From: Clostridium sp. CAG:594
Lineage (GTDB): Bacteria; Bacillota_I; Bacilli_A; RF39; UBA660
DNA: 60,489 nucleotides
Assembly (NCBI GenBank): GCA_000434835.1
Contig: FR881489.1
Location: 41,750 to 102,238 of the forward strand
Direction: 5' to 3'
Below are positions 1-7,868 of the stretch, in pieces. Both the position numbers and the translations under genes were made by a program. Position 1 is the first letter of the stretch. Every line of letters begins with the position of its first letter. A model generated the notes under the pieces. It was given only the letters and a program-made list of their open reading frames with translations, did no database searches and was not told where the DNA came from.

Positions 1-328
1 CGTCTTTCTTACCCTTTTTATTAGAAGTAAATAAGCCTATTTTTATACTTCCTTTTTTTACTATTAAATCGCTTACTATGCTTTCTACCTTAATGATTAA
101 TGAATCAATGTTTTTTATATCATCATCTAAACCATCTTCTATAACATAACCTGCTATAGCACTTTCCTTAATAATTTCTTTTGTTATATTAGAAAGTTTA
201 TTAGATAATCTATTTATATCTTTTCTAATTACTTTTTTTAATGCTTTTTCAAATTCACTTGGATTTTCTTCTTTTGTTATCTTTTTACCATCTATACTAT
301 AAAATTCTAGTTTGGATAATCTTTCCAT
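1..328 (-). CDS. Hypothetical protein, C-terminus beyond window edge
   Basis: An open frame of 109 codons runs off the left end of the window. It starts at an ATG (326-328 on the minus strand) with a good Shine-Dalgarno (GGAGGA, about 336-342). The visible part begins MERLSKLEFYSIDGKK and is a charged, mostly helical protein rich in Lys, Glu and Ile, with no signal peptide or membrane segment. A stretch near residues 60-90 is acidic and probably coiled. I recognise no family. It lies downstream of another hypothetical gene, separated by a terminator-like hairpin, so it probably has its own promoter. Confidence 0.7.
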   Translation of the reverse strand, partial: MERLSKLEFYSIDGKKITKEENPSEFEKALKKVIRKDINRLSNKLSNITKEIIKESAIAGYVIEDGLDDDIKNIDSLIIKVESIVSDLIVKKGSIKIGLFTSNKKGKKD

Positions 329-378
329 TTTAAATTCCTCCTAACTATCATATAAGTATATAATAACATAAAAAAACA

Positions 379-402
379 AAAGAATGAACAAATTTCATTC
401 TT
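379..402 (-). terminator. Rho-independent terminator after the 403-822 gene
   Basis: On the minus strand a 10-bp AT-rich stem (AAAGAATGAA / TTCATTCTTT, 5-nt loop) is followed by a run of seven T. It sits directly after the stop codon of the upstream gene. Confidence 0.7.
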
Positions 403-822
403 TTACTTATTTTTTCTTGATTTTAAGTTTTTTAAAGCTTCTCTCATATTAACTAATTCAAAATAATGAATAGCATTATCTAAATCCTCAAAATTAGCAT
501 CATAGTTTCTAAGTTCTTTATCTATTTTTGATTCATCATCTAAAGTATATTCCAAAGCTTTAATTAAAGTAATTAATCTTATATCCATTGACTCTTGTTT
601 TGGAAGATTATCTATATTAATTTTAACTTCTTCTTTATTTAGCATATCTTCTAACAAATAATTATAAGCATCCTCTATTACTTTTATAATTTTTTCATTT
701 GATAAGTTATTTTTTGATTTTTGCTTTGCCTTATTATATGCAACTTCTAAATCCATTCGATCAAAATTACCACTTAATCCTAATATTTTTAAACTTTTTT
801 CATACATTTTTATCACCTTCAT
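403..822 (-). CDS. Hypothetical cytoplasmic protein, possible J-like N-terminal fold
   Basis: A 139-residue, highly charged soluble protein without signal or membrane segments. Residues about 10-60 (an LGL segment, then AYNKAKQKSK and an EDAYNYLLE helix) have the helix spacing of a DnaJ J-domain, but the diagnostic HPD tripeptide is missing. If it is a J-domain relative it would not stimulate DnaK. The C-terminal half is acidic and helical. It is followed by a terminator, so it looks monocistronic. The J-like reading is a weak inference; the ORF itself is convincing from length and codon use. Confidence 0.6.
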   Translation of the reverse strand: MKVIKMYEKSLKILGLSGNFDRMDLEVAYNKAKQKSKNNLSNEKIIKVIEDAYNYLLEDMLNKEEVKINIDNLPKQESMDIRLITLIKALEYTLDDESKIDKELRNYDANFEDLDNAIHYFELVNMREALKNLKSRKNK

Positions 823-878
823 ATAAACTTTTGATAATTGGTGATTTGTATATTAGCACAAAAGAATGCTTAAGTCAA

Positions 879-911
879 ATAAAAAGACCAAAGTAATTAT
901 TTCTTGGTCTT
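879..911 (-). terminator. Terminator overlapping the end of the TagO-like gene
   Basis: Minus-strand stem AAGACCAA / TTGGTCTT with a loop of about 12 nt, followed by TTTTTATTTG. The 5' arm lies within the last codons of the TagO-like gene. Confidence 0.75.
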
Positions 912-2006
912 ATTTACCTTTTTCTTTTTTACGTTATCTTTTTTCTTTACTGGAAAATGTATTTTCTTTAAATTTAACTTTGCATTATCAGTAACTATGT
1001 TAGTTGTTAAAACAACCCATGTTATAAGTAGTACTAAAATAACGTATATTATTGCACCTATTTTTCTATCTTTTAATACATAAAAAATGGATGCTGAAGA
1101 AAACAAAATACTTACTGCATATATTATTAAAACAGTTGTTTTCTGTGAGAATTTCTTATTTAATAGTTGATGATGAAGATGCTGCTTATCTGCTTCATAT
1201 ATTGGTTTATGATGAATAATTCTTCTTAGGATTGCAAATAAAGTATCCAGTATTGGAATTGCCAAAATAAGCATTGGAACAACAAGTGATGTAAGAGTTA
1301 CTGCCTTAAATCCTAAAAGACAAACGACTGCTATCATAAATCCTAGAAACATAGAACCTATCTCACCCATAAATATTTTAGCAGGATTAAAGTTAAATAT
1401 TAAAAATCCAAGACAAGCTCCTATCATAATAAAGGCGATAGTAATTTCAAGACTTCCTAAATTATGCATAATAAATGCTAAAACACCTATCGTTATAAAG
1501 AATATCATTGATATACCATCTGCTAGTCCATCTAAACCATCTATTAAGTTAATGCAGTTCATAACAGCAACAATAAACACTAATGTAATTGGATAAGCTA
1601 GCCATCCAAAGTCAAAATAATATCCAAAAAATGATATATCATTTAAAAGTATCTTTCCATAAAAAACTATTATCAAAGCTGCAACTACCTGACCTACTAA
1701 TTTTTCTCTTGCACGAAGAGGCTTTATAACGTCTAATATTCCGGTTATTACCACTATAAAGCTCGCTATTAAAATAGCTAACATCTGAGTACTTTGAGGT
1801 GCAAAAAGCATATATCCAAACAAAAAGCCTAAGTATATCATAAGTCCACCCATAACTGGCATTGGTTTTTTATGAACCTTTCTTTCATTAGGATAATCAA
1901 GTGCTCCAACATGATAACTAATCCATTTTATCATTGGAAAAAGTAGAGCCGTAAAGGCTGCTACTATAATAACTATTTTTAATACTTCAATTATTTCTTT
2001 TTGCAT
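897..2006 (-). CDS. Polyprenyl-phosphate GlcNAc-1-phosphate transferase family (TagO/WecA/MraY-like)
   Basis: A 369-residue membrane protein with about ten hydrophobic segments and a basic C-terminal tail. Family enzymes move a sugar-1-phosphate from a UDP-sugar onto undecaprenyl phosphate, the first step of teichoic acid or capsule-type glycan synthesis. Supporting motifs, in order: KKPMPVMGG (N-terminal), a NCINLIDGLDGLADG block near residue 150, FMGEIGSMFLG near 215, and the His-rich loop HHKPIYEADKQHLHHQLL near 265. Odd point: the usual Asp-Asp pair in the first cytoplasmic catalytic loop reads ILDVIKP, so the second Asp is Val. The start has a GGTGAT Shine-Dalgarno. It lies 65 bp after a GT2 gene with the same orientation, suggesting a lipid-linked glycan operon. 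Confidence 0.85.
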   Translation of the reverse strand: MQKEIIEVLKIVIIVAAFTALLFPMIKWISYHVGALDYPNERKVHKKPMPVMGGLMIYLGFLFGYMLFAPQSTQMLAILIASFIVVITGILDVIKPLRAREKLVGQVVAALIIVFYGKILLNDISFFGYYFDFGWLAYPITLVFIVAVMNCINLIDGLDGLADGISMIFFITIGVLAFIMHNLGSLEITIAFIMIGACLGFLIFNFNPAKIFMGEIGSMFLGFMIAVVCLLGFKAVTLTSLVVPMLILAIPILDTLFAILRRIIHHKPIYEADKQHLHHQLLNKKFSQKTTVLIIYAVSILFSSASIFYVLKDRKIGAIIYVILVLLITWVVLTTNIVTDNAKLNLKKIHFPVKKKDNVKKKKVNKTKK

Positions 2007-2071
2007 AATAAATCACCACTATTATTAGTTTATCATAAATTAGAAAAACAACCAAATACTATTTTTAAAAT

Positions 2072-2980
2072 TTACTTTGAATGTTTATCGTTAAATCCTA
2101 ATTTTTCTTTTATTATATAGCAAGGTCTATTTAAAATATTACTGTATATTCTAGATACATAAAGTGATATTATACCAAGTTGTAGCATAATAAAACTTAT
2201 AAACAAAATTATTGTTCTATTAGCTAAATTACCCATTAAAATAAAGTTAAGTAATCCAACTATAAGTGCAAGTACACCAATTATAAATACTGATTTTATA
2301 GGTTTAGTTGAAAACGATATTATACCTCCAAGTGAGTATTTAAGGAGTTTAAATAATGACCATTTAGAAGTTCCATACATTCTTTTTTCTGGCATGTAAG
2401 GAACGTATATCGTATTAAATCCTACCCATGAAAACATTCCCTTTAGAAATCTTGTTTTTTCATCAAGAGATGTAATAGCATCACAAACTGACTTTTTAAA
2501 CACCCTAAAATCACTTGCCCCAGGTAGTAATTTAACGTCTGATATTTTATTATTTATTTTATAAAATAATGAAGTTAAAGTTCTTTTTAAAGAGCCTTCA
2601 TCTTCCCTGTTTGATTTATATGCACAGCAGCAATCAAAACTATCATCATTAATTAACTTTTTATACATTAAAATGAGCATTTCTGGTGTGTGCTGTAAAT
2701 CAGCATCCATTATTGCAACATAACTTCCACTTGCATTTTTAAGTCCCGCAAGCATAGCGGATTCTTTACCAAAATTTCTTGAAAATCTAATTACTTTTAC
2801 GTTTTTATTTGCTTTATTAAGTGAGGATAATTTACTATAAGTGTCATCCGTACTTCCATCATCTATAAATATTATTTCATAAGTTATTTTTTCTTTTAAA
2901 AGCGCTTTAGATAACTCACTTTCAAATTCACTTACGTTTGCTGCTTCATTATAACAAGGTACTACAACAGATAATTTCAT
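2072..2980 (-). CDS. GT2 polyprenyl-phosphate glycosyltransferase, GtrB/DPM1 type
   Basis: 302 residues. The N-terminal GT-A domain has SVVVPCYNEAANV, the IFIDDGSTDDT nucleotide-binding loop (about residue 40) and the MDADLQHTPEM metal-binding motif (about 93). Two membrane segments follow at about 230-285. This layout is that of bactoprenol glycosyltransferases, which charge undecaprenyl phosphate with one sugar on the cytoplasmic side for later flipping and glycan decoration. It lies 16 bp downstream of a GT4 gene and just upstream of the TagO-like gene, all on the minus strand, so the three probably form one transcript. The sugar cannot be told from sequence. Confidence 0.85.
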   Translation of the reverse strand: MKLSVVVPCYNEAANVSEFESELSKALLKEKITYEIIFIDDGSTDDTYSKLSSLNKANKNVKVIRFSRNFGKESAMLAGLKNASGSYVAIMDADLQHTPEMLILMYKKLINDDSFDCCCAYKSNREDEGSLKRTLTSLFYKINNKISDVKLLPGASDFRVFKKSVCDAITSLDEKTRFLKGMFSWVGFNTIYVPYMPEKRMYGTSKWSLFKLLKYSLGGIISFSTKPIKSVFIIGVLALIVGLLNFILMGNLANRTIILFISFIMLQLGIISLYVSRIYSNILNRPCYIIKEKLGFNDKHSK

Positions 2981-2996
2981 ATTTACCGCCTTCTTT

Positions 2997-4124
2997 CTAC
3001 TTTCTTTTATTAATTAATTTGCTCCATTTTTCAAGAACTACTTCGCCGCTAAAATCTTTAGCACGACATCTTGCTTCTTTTCCTATTTTTTTTCTTAGTT
3101 TTTCATCAGTAATTAATAAGTCTATTTTACTTACCATTTCGCTAGAATCTCTGTTTTCAATTAAATAACCGCTTTTTCCGTTTTCTATTATTTCGTTTGC
3201 TCCTTGTGCTGACGTATATGAAAGACAAGGAATTCCGTAGCTCATAGCTTCTATTAAAACAAGACCAAAGCTTTCTGTATGAGATGTCATAACGTATATT
3301 GAACTATTTAAAAGTAATTCGTTTATGTATTCTTTATTTTGATATCCGTGAAATATTACTTTATCTCCTAGTTTTAATTCTTCTGCAAGTTCTAGAAGAT
3401 TTCCTCTTTCCATTCCATCACCAACAATGTTTAGTTTCCAATTAGGATGTTTTATACTAAGTGTTTTAAATAACTTAAGCAAATCATCAAAACCTTTTTC
3501 CTTTGATAACCTACCTACTGATATTAAGTTTTCACTATCTAATTTAGATAATTTATTAGGAAGCTTATCAAGACAGTTTGGAATATAAACCGCTTTTTTT
3601 CCTAAGTAATTACCATAAAATTTAGTAAGTTCATTTGAAACCAAAACTAAGTTATTAACTCCCTTACAAGATTTAACTAATGAGTTTATGTATTTCTTGT
3701 TATTATTATGATGGTTATGTTCCCAAGCTATTTTTCTTATTTTTTTAGGAGCAAACTTAGATACTAACATATTATGAACTGTACGTGTAGAAATTATGAC
3801 ATCGCAATCAAGTTTTCTAAGTACGCTTGCAGTTTTAATATATTTAACAAATCCAGTTTCTAATGATTTACCAATTCCCTTAAAAAACATTTTGAAATTT
3901 TTCTTTTCTAAGTAAAACTTCATTTCTTTTTTATTTGGTTTAATATTAGAAATATATCTTATTTTTACTCTTTCATCAATATCAAAAACTGGCTCGTTAT
4001 ATAGTCTATATACAGATAATATTTCAACTTCATATTTTTCACATAAAAGATTTGCTAATGTTGCAACTGCGTTTTCAATACCTCCATAACCTAAATGGAG
4101 TGCTAAAATAGTTACTTTTTTCAT
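2997..4124 (-). CDS. Glycosyltransferase family 4 (GT-B fold)
   Basis: 375 residues, soluble. The N-terminal donor-independent half begins with the typical glycine-rich turn (LHLGYGGIENAVA). The C-terminal half carries LISVGRLSKEKGFDDLL (about residue 205), IVGDGMERGNL (about 235) and the EX7E-type segment ESFGLVLIEAMSYGIPCLSY (about 285), which binds the nucleotide sugar in GT4 retaining enzymes. Expected role: adding a sugar to a lipid-linked glycan at the inner membrane face. It is the first gene of a probable three-gene operon and has a near-consensus promoter directly upstream. Acceptor and sugar are unknown. Confidence 0.87.
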   Translation of the reverse strand: MKKVTILALHLGYGGIENAVATLANLLCEKYEVEILSVYRLYNEPVFDIDERVKIRYISNIKPNKKEMKFYLEKKNFKMFFKGIGKSLETGFVKYIKTASVLRKLDCDVIISTRTVHNMLVSKFAPKKIRKIAWEHNHHNNNKKYINSLVKSCKGVNNLVLVSNELTKFYGNYLGKKAVYIPNCLDKLPNKLSKLDSENLISVGRLSKEKGFDDLLKLFKTLSIKHPNWKLNIVGDGMERGNLLELAEELKLGDKVIFHGYQNKEYINELLLNSSIYVMTSHTESFGLVLIEAMSYGIPCLSYTSAQGANEIIENGKSGYLIENRDSSEMVSKIDLLITDEKLRKKIGKEARCRAKDFSGEVVLEKWSKLINKRK

Positions 4125-4140
4125 TTATATCACCACCTTA

Positions 4141-4169
4141 ATTATACTAAAGTAATTATAAAACGTCAA
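4141..4169 (-). promoter_or_regulatory. Sigma-A type promoter for the 4124->897 operon
   Basis: Minus strand: -35 TTGACG (4164-4169), 17-bp spacer, -10 TATAAT (4141-4146), then AAGGTGGTGAT as Shine-Dalgarno before the ATG at 4124. Confidence 0.8.
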
Positions 4170-4194
4170 AAATTTATAAATTAAGTGTAAAGTA

Positions 4195-4220
4195 AAAGAA
4201 TATGACTCATCATATTCTTT
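4195..4220 (-). terminator. Hairpin terminator after the Alg13-like gene
   Basis: A perfect 11-bp stem AAAGAATATGA / TCATATTCTTT with a 4-nt loop overlaps the stop codon at 4219. A T-rich but interrupted tract follows on the minus strand. Confidence 0.65.
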
Positions 4221-4710
4221 AAATATTATCTATGTAATCTTTAATTTTCATCCTAAAGTTTTCACTGTTTGATTCATACTTTTTTGGCTTAAAAGTTTTT
4301 ATTTTATCTAAAGCAGCCGATAATCTCGACTTATCATATAGTGCAATAACATAACCTTTCATTTCAAATTCCTTTGTTATTTGCATTTGATGATCATTTG
4401 TGTGCTCTAGGTATTTTTTTAATCTTGGTACAACGATTATCTTTTTTCCTTTTTCTAGGCACTCCGTTATTGTCCCAACACCAGCATGTGTAATTATTAT
4501 TCTAGCCTTATCAATTAGTTTTTCTATTTCTTCTTTGTTTTTAAAATCAAATGATTCCATATTTTTATCTGAAAAAGCTGTATATCCGGTTTGCGCTACT
4601 ACTTTTTCTTTTATGTTACCTTTATCTATTTCTTTTGAAACCATTTTAAGCAATCTTAAAAAAGGTTTATCTTGAGTTCCTAATAATACTAATATCATTA
4701 AAATATCCAC
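4219..4710 (-). CDS. Glycosyltransferase 28 C-terminal (Alg13/PssE/EpsF-like) catalytic subunit
   Basis: 163 residues matching only the C-terminal, nucleotide-sugar-binding half of GT28 enzymes. It begins MILVLLGTQDKPFLRLLK and contains the ITHAGVGTITECLEKGKKII segment (about residue 93) and the LEHTNDHQMQITKEF donor site (about 121). In this family (eukaryotic Alg13, bacterial PssE/CpsG/EpsF) the protein works only with an Alg14-like partner, which is encoded just upstream and overlaps by 13 bp. Together they transfer the second sugar of a lipid-linked repeat unit at the membrane. The start may be slightly internal (MILVLLGTQ). Confidence 0.83.
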   Translation of the reverse strand: MDILMILVLLGTQDKPFLRLLKMVSKEIDKGNIKEKVVAQTGYTAFSDKNMESFDFKNKEEIEKLIDKARIIITHAGVGTITECLEKGKKIIVVPRLKKYLEHTNDHQMQITKEFEMKGYVIALYDKSRLSAALDKIKTFKPKKYESNSENFRMKIKDYIDNI

Positions 4711-5168
4711 CCTTCATATTTAGCTTTTGGATATAACTTAAGCATTGAATGCCACTGAACAACAAACACGTCCGCTATAGGATATATTAATTTTCCTGTT
4801 AACGTTTTTGTTTCAATGTTTGCAAATGATTCAATGTAAATAACTTTTTTCTTAAATATTTTAGCAATGTAACACATTGCAACACACGTGTGAGCTCCTG
4901 TTGTAACAATTACATCTGGTTTAAATTTTAAAAATAAAATAAGACTTCTTATCACGTTATATGGTAATACCCAAATATACCTTAATATATGATCTTTATT
5001 ACCGGTTAAAAGATAATCTATTTTACTTTTATATCTTGCTTTAAGCCCAACTGTAGATTTATGTTTTTCTGTTACAAGTTTGTAGTCATAATCTTTAAAG
5101 ATGCTTTTAAGTTGCATAAGTTCTGTTAAATGACCACCCATACTTGATATAAAAATTACCTTTTTCAT
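4698..5168 (-). CDS. Alg14/PssD/CpsF-like glycosyltransferase partner subunit
   Basis: 156 residues. It starts MKKVIFISSMGGHLTELMQL, the typical glycine-rich N-terminus of Alg14-like proteins. A hydrophobic segment near residues 70-85 and the IVTTGAHTCVAMCYIAKIF stretch complete the GT28 N-terminal half. In the family this subunit docks the catalytic Alg13-like subunit onto the membrane and supplies the acceptor site. The catalytic partner follows with a 13-bp overlap, so translation is probably coupled. An extended -10 promoter lies 20 bp upstream. Confidence 0.83.
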   Translation of the reverse strand: MKKVIFISSMGGHLTELMQLKSIFKDYDYKLVTEKHKSTVGLKARYKSKIDYLLTGNKDHILRYIWVLPYNVIRSLILFLKFKPDVIVTTGAHTCVAMCYIAKIFKKKVIYIESFANIETKTLTGKLIYPIADVFVVQWHSMLKLYPKAKYEGWIF

Positions 5169-5187
5169 ATATTTTTCACCTAACTCG

Positions 5188-5196
5188 ATTATAGCA
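5188..5196 (-). promoter_or_regulatory. Extended -10 promoter for the Alg14/Alg13 pair
   Basis: Minus strand TGC-TATAAT (TATAAT at 5188-5193) with a weak -35 (TATACA) 17 bp before it. Confidence 0.6.
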
Positions 5197-5227
5197 AATA
5201 AAGAAGAAATTGTATATAAATTTTAAT

Positions 5228-6163
5228 CTATATGTTAGTTAAGACCTTATTAGATAGCCTATACGTTGTAACAAATATATTAGGATCACTTACGTATTCT
5301 AATGCTAACTTACCATTTTTACGAGTTATTATGATGCCTATTGTTTCGTTGTGAAATCTTCTTTTTAAAAACTTATCGGTTAACATCATATACACCTTTG
5401 TTTGCGTAACATCTCTGGGCTTTATTTCACCAAGTTTAAGTTCACATACTATATATCTGTTAAGTTCTGTATTAAACAGTAATAAATCTACGTAATAATT
5501 TTTATTATCATATGAGAGTTTATATTCGCTTCCTACGAAAGTAAAACCAGTACCTAATTCTAAAAAGAAATGTTCTAGTTCTTTTAATATGTATTTTTTT
5601 AAAACCTTTTCACTTATTTTTTCATTGTCATCTATATTTATTAATATTGGGTCATGTATCATATCTTTTATATCCAAACTAGTTTCTTTGTCTGTTATTA
5701 GTTTTATGTGTTTCTTATCTGCATAAGATAATCTATCAAATGATTTTGTTTTTATTTCATTTATTAATCCTCTTACGGATAAATTATTTTGAATACACCT
5801 ATTTATGTAATAATTACGTTCATTTTCATTTTTTAATGGCAATAAATAACGCCAGTGTGACCAAGTTAAGGTTAATTGGTCGCACGATGTGCGACTTTTT
5901 TTAATTATCAAATAAAGTTGTCTCATATTTTTTAGATTTGTTAAATTATAACCTTTTCCATATTCTCTAGATAGTTCACTAGACCACTTCTTTATTAATC
6001 CGTCTCCATATTTAGCTTTTTCTTCGCCATCTTGTGCTTCGATTAAAAGCCTTCCTATTTCATAATAAGTCTTAATGGTTTCTTTATTACTTTCTAAGTA
6101 TCTAACTTTATCATTTACTTCTTTTTCTTCTATTAAATTCTTTATCTCTTTATAATAGTTCAT
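5228..6163 (-). CDS. YhcG/DUF1016-family PD-(D/E)XK nuclease
   Basis: 311 residues from the ATG at 6163 (MNYYKEIKN), chosen because AAAGGA lies 8 nt before it; the frame stays open 13 codons further but without a ribosome site. The N-terminal helical DUF1016 domain has EIGRLLIEAQDGEEKAKYGD and the conserved SWSHW-type segment, here LTWSHWRYLL. The C-terminal PD-(D/E)XK core has YVDLLLFN and VCELKLGEIKPRDVTQ, with the catalytic Asp, Glu and Lys all present. Members are found near restriction-modification and other defence loci and are thought to cut nucleic acid; the target is not established. A paralogue lies at 41528-42577. It stands alone between hairpins. Confidence 0.85.
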   Translation of the reverse strand: MNYYKEIKNLIEEKEVNDKVRYLESNKETIKTYYEIGRLLIEAQDGEEKAKYGDGLIKKWSSELSREYGKGYNLTNLKNMRQLYLIIKKSRTSCDQLTLTWSHWRYLLPLKNENERNYYINRCIQNNLSVRGLINEIKTKSFDRLSYADKKHIKLITDKETSLDIKDMIHDPILINIDDNEKISEKVLKKYILKELEHFFLELGTGFTFVGSEYKLSYDNKNYYVDLLLFNTELNRYIVCELKLGEIKPRDVTQTKVYMMLTDKFLKRRFHNETIGIIITRKNGKLALEYVSDPNIFVTTYRLSNKVLTNI

Positions 6164-6231
6164 AAACTTTTCCTTTCTTAAGTCACTTATTATACGAACC
6201 ATTTATAAAAAAATTTTCGAACAAAAACATA

Positions 6232-6264
6232 AAATGCACAATATTTTCATAATATTGTGCATTT
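6232..6264. terminator. Perfect 14-bp inverted repeat, bidirectional terminator
   Basis: AAATGCACAATATT and its exact complement are separated by 5 nt, with T-rich flanks on both strands. It lies after the cohesin gene (minus strand) and upstream of the YhcG gene. Confidence 0.65.
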
Positions 6265-6285
6265 TTGTATATTTTTTTATGATTT

Positions 6286-6302
6286 TGCACAATGATTGTG
6301 CA
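6286..6302. repeat. 17-bp palindrome TGCACAAT-G-ATTGTGCA
   Basis: A perfect 8-bp inverted repeat with a single central base. It shares the TGCACAAT arm with the larger hairpin 22 bp away. It could be a second terminator stem for the cohesin gene (which ends at 6310) or an operator. Confidence 0.5.
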
Positions 6303-6309
6303 TTTTTAA

Positions 6310-7857
6310 TTATAATTCGTCATCATCTTCTAAAGATAATCTTCTATACTTTGGTTTATTTTTATCCAACCTTTTTTTAGCTTCTTCTAATTCCTTTAAC
6401 TTTTCCTTCCTAGATTTCTTAGGCATAACGTATTCATCTTCTTCTACTCTTTTAATAACTGGCCTATCATCTACGTCATCAATGGAATAATCATAATTAG
6501 AATCTTCATTTTTAATCTTGCCTTTTAACTTATCTATTTTTCTTTGATATTTTTCTATCTTTTTGTCATTTGATTTAAACTTGCCTAATAATTTAAATAT
6601 AATAATTAAAACAAATATTAAGGCTAAGGCTGCTGCTACATAAAACACATATTTAGTATGCATATCTTTTATGTCCGATAACTCCTTATAATATCTTGAA
6701 AAAGTACTATTTTTCTTATCATATAAGTAGAAGCCTTCATCCCCTGTTTCTAAATTTTTAGCATAAACTAAATAATAGTTATCATTCTTATCATATCTAT
6801 ACTTATATCCTTCTATTTTTAAATCATTTATTTTAAAACTTGTCTTAACAAAATCTAAAGGAGTCTTTATTTTTTCATTATTAAGAATAAGTAAATTGAC
6901 TTCTCCACCTTTAGCTTCCATAAAGGATGTATATGAATTTTTATTTTTATCATAGATAAATAGCTTTATGTTGCCTTCATTATCCTTTAATGCTACTAAA
7001 AGTATTTTTGCAATTTCGCTTTGATAAGCACAAACATCTTGGTCTCCTATTTTTATAGTAGTTTCTGTAAAACCAACTGGTATGTTTTCTACTTGCCCTT
7101 TTTTTCTAACAACGGTATATGTTTTACCATCAACTTTCACCTTTACTGGATCTAGTTCCTGAACGGTTAAATTTATTACATATTTCTTTTTTTCTCCATG
7201 TTCTGCTGTTACTATTATCTCTATTTTATTAATACCATCTACAACGTCTACCTCACCAGCACCTGTTATGCTTGCTTTGCTATCTTGTGCTGTTGCAATT
7301 ATCTTTGCTTTTGTTGTATCAACCGGAAGTGTTGCTTGATACTCAGTAATATTTTTATTAAATGATGGTGATAAGTCTGCACCCTCAACCGATAATGAAC
7401 TTAAATTGTTATTTCTACTATAGCTTGCCTCTATCTCTGATTGACTTTTCATAGATACGCTAGCAGAACCTGTGCTTGATAAACACTCATTTGTTGAAGC
7501 ATAATCTAAAACTGATGCATTAACGGGTTTAAATGTTGCACTTCCACTTTGTAATGCGGTAAAAGAATAAGAATACGATGAAGATGACTTACTACCATTT
7601 CCATAATCTACCACGTGAAGCGTACCACTATTTAATCTAACTTTTGAAGAATCATAACTTAGCGTGTACTCCCAAGATCCGATTGAAGCACTACCTGCTA
7701 CCGTAACAGTAACTTTAAAGCTTTGACCAACAACAACGCTAGATGGTGCTGAAACACCTATTCTACAGCTTGCCGCACTAACGTTATCTATTTTAAATAT
7801 AAATGCAAAAAGGAGGATAAAAGCTCCTGTTAATATCTTTTTATATAACTTCTTCAT
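6310..7857 (-). CDS. Membrane-anchored cohesin-domain protein with cytoplasmic tail
   Basis: 515 residues. A signal peptide or N-terminal membrane helix (1-28) ends at VSA-A. Residues about 30-155 form a cohesin-like beta-sandwich: CRIGVSAPSSVVVGQSFKVT, then IGSWEYTLSYDSSKVRL, then GSATFKP, the hallmark strands of type I/II cohesins. Residues about 165-235 are a cadherin-like beta domain (LSSLSVEGADLSPSFNKNIT, then KKYVINLTVQE). An uncharacterised extracellular region (240-400) precedes one membrane helix (about 405-427) and a roughly 90-residue, highly charged cytoplasmic tail. The gene starts 11 bp after a dockerin-bearing hydrolase with Shine-Dalgarno AGGAGG. The two proteins are probably co-made and bind each other outside the cell. 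Confidence 0.8.
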   Translation of the reverse strand: MKKLYKKILTGAFILLFAFIFKIDNVSAASCRIGVSAPSSVVVGQSFKVTVTVAGSASIGSWEYTLSYDSSKVRLNSGTLHVVDYGNGSKSSSSYSYSFTALQSGSATFKPVNASVLDYASTNECLSSTGSASVSMKSQSEIEASYSRNNNLSSLSVEGADLSPSFNKNITEYQATLPVDTTKAKIIATAQDSKASITGAGEVDVVDGINKIEIIVTAEHGEKKKYVINLTVQELDPVKVKVDGKTYTVVRKKGQVENIPVGFTETTIKIGDQDVCAYQSEIAKILLVALKDNEGNIKLFIYDKNKNSYTSFMEAKGGEVNLLILNNEKIKTPLDFVKTSFKINDLKIEGYKYRYDKNDNYYLVYAKNLETGDEGFYLYDKKNSTFSRYYKELSDIKDMHTKYVFYVAAALALIFVLIIIFKLLGKFKSNDKKIEKYQRKIDKLKGKIKNEDSNYDYSIDDVDDRPVIKRVEEDEYVMPKKSRKEKLKELEEAKKRLDKNKPKYRRLSLEDDDEL

Positions 7858-7868
7858 TCTTATACCTC

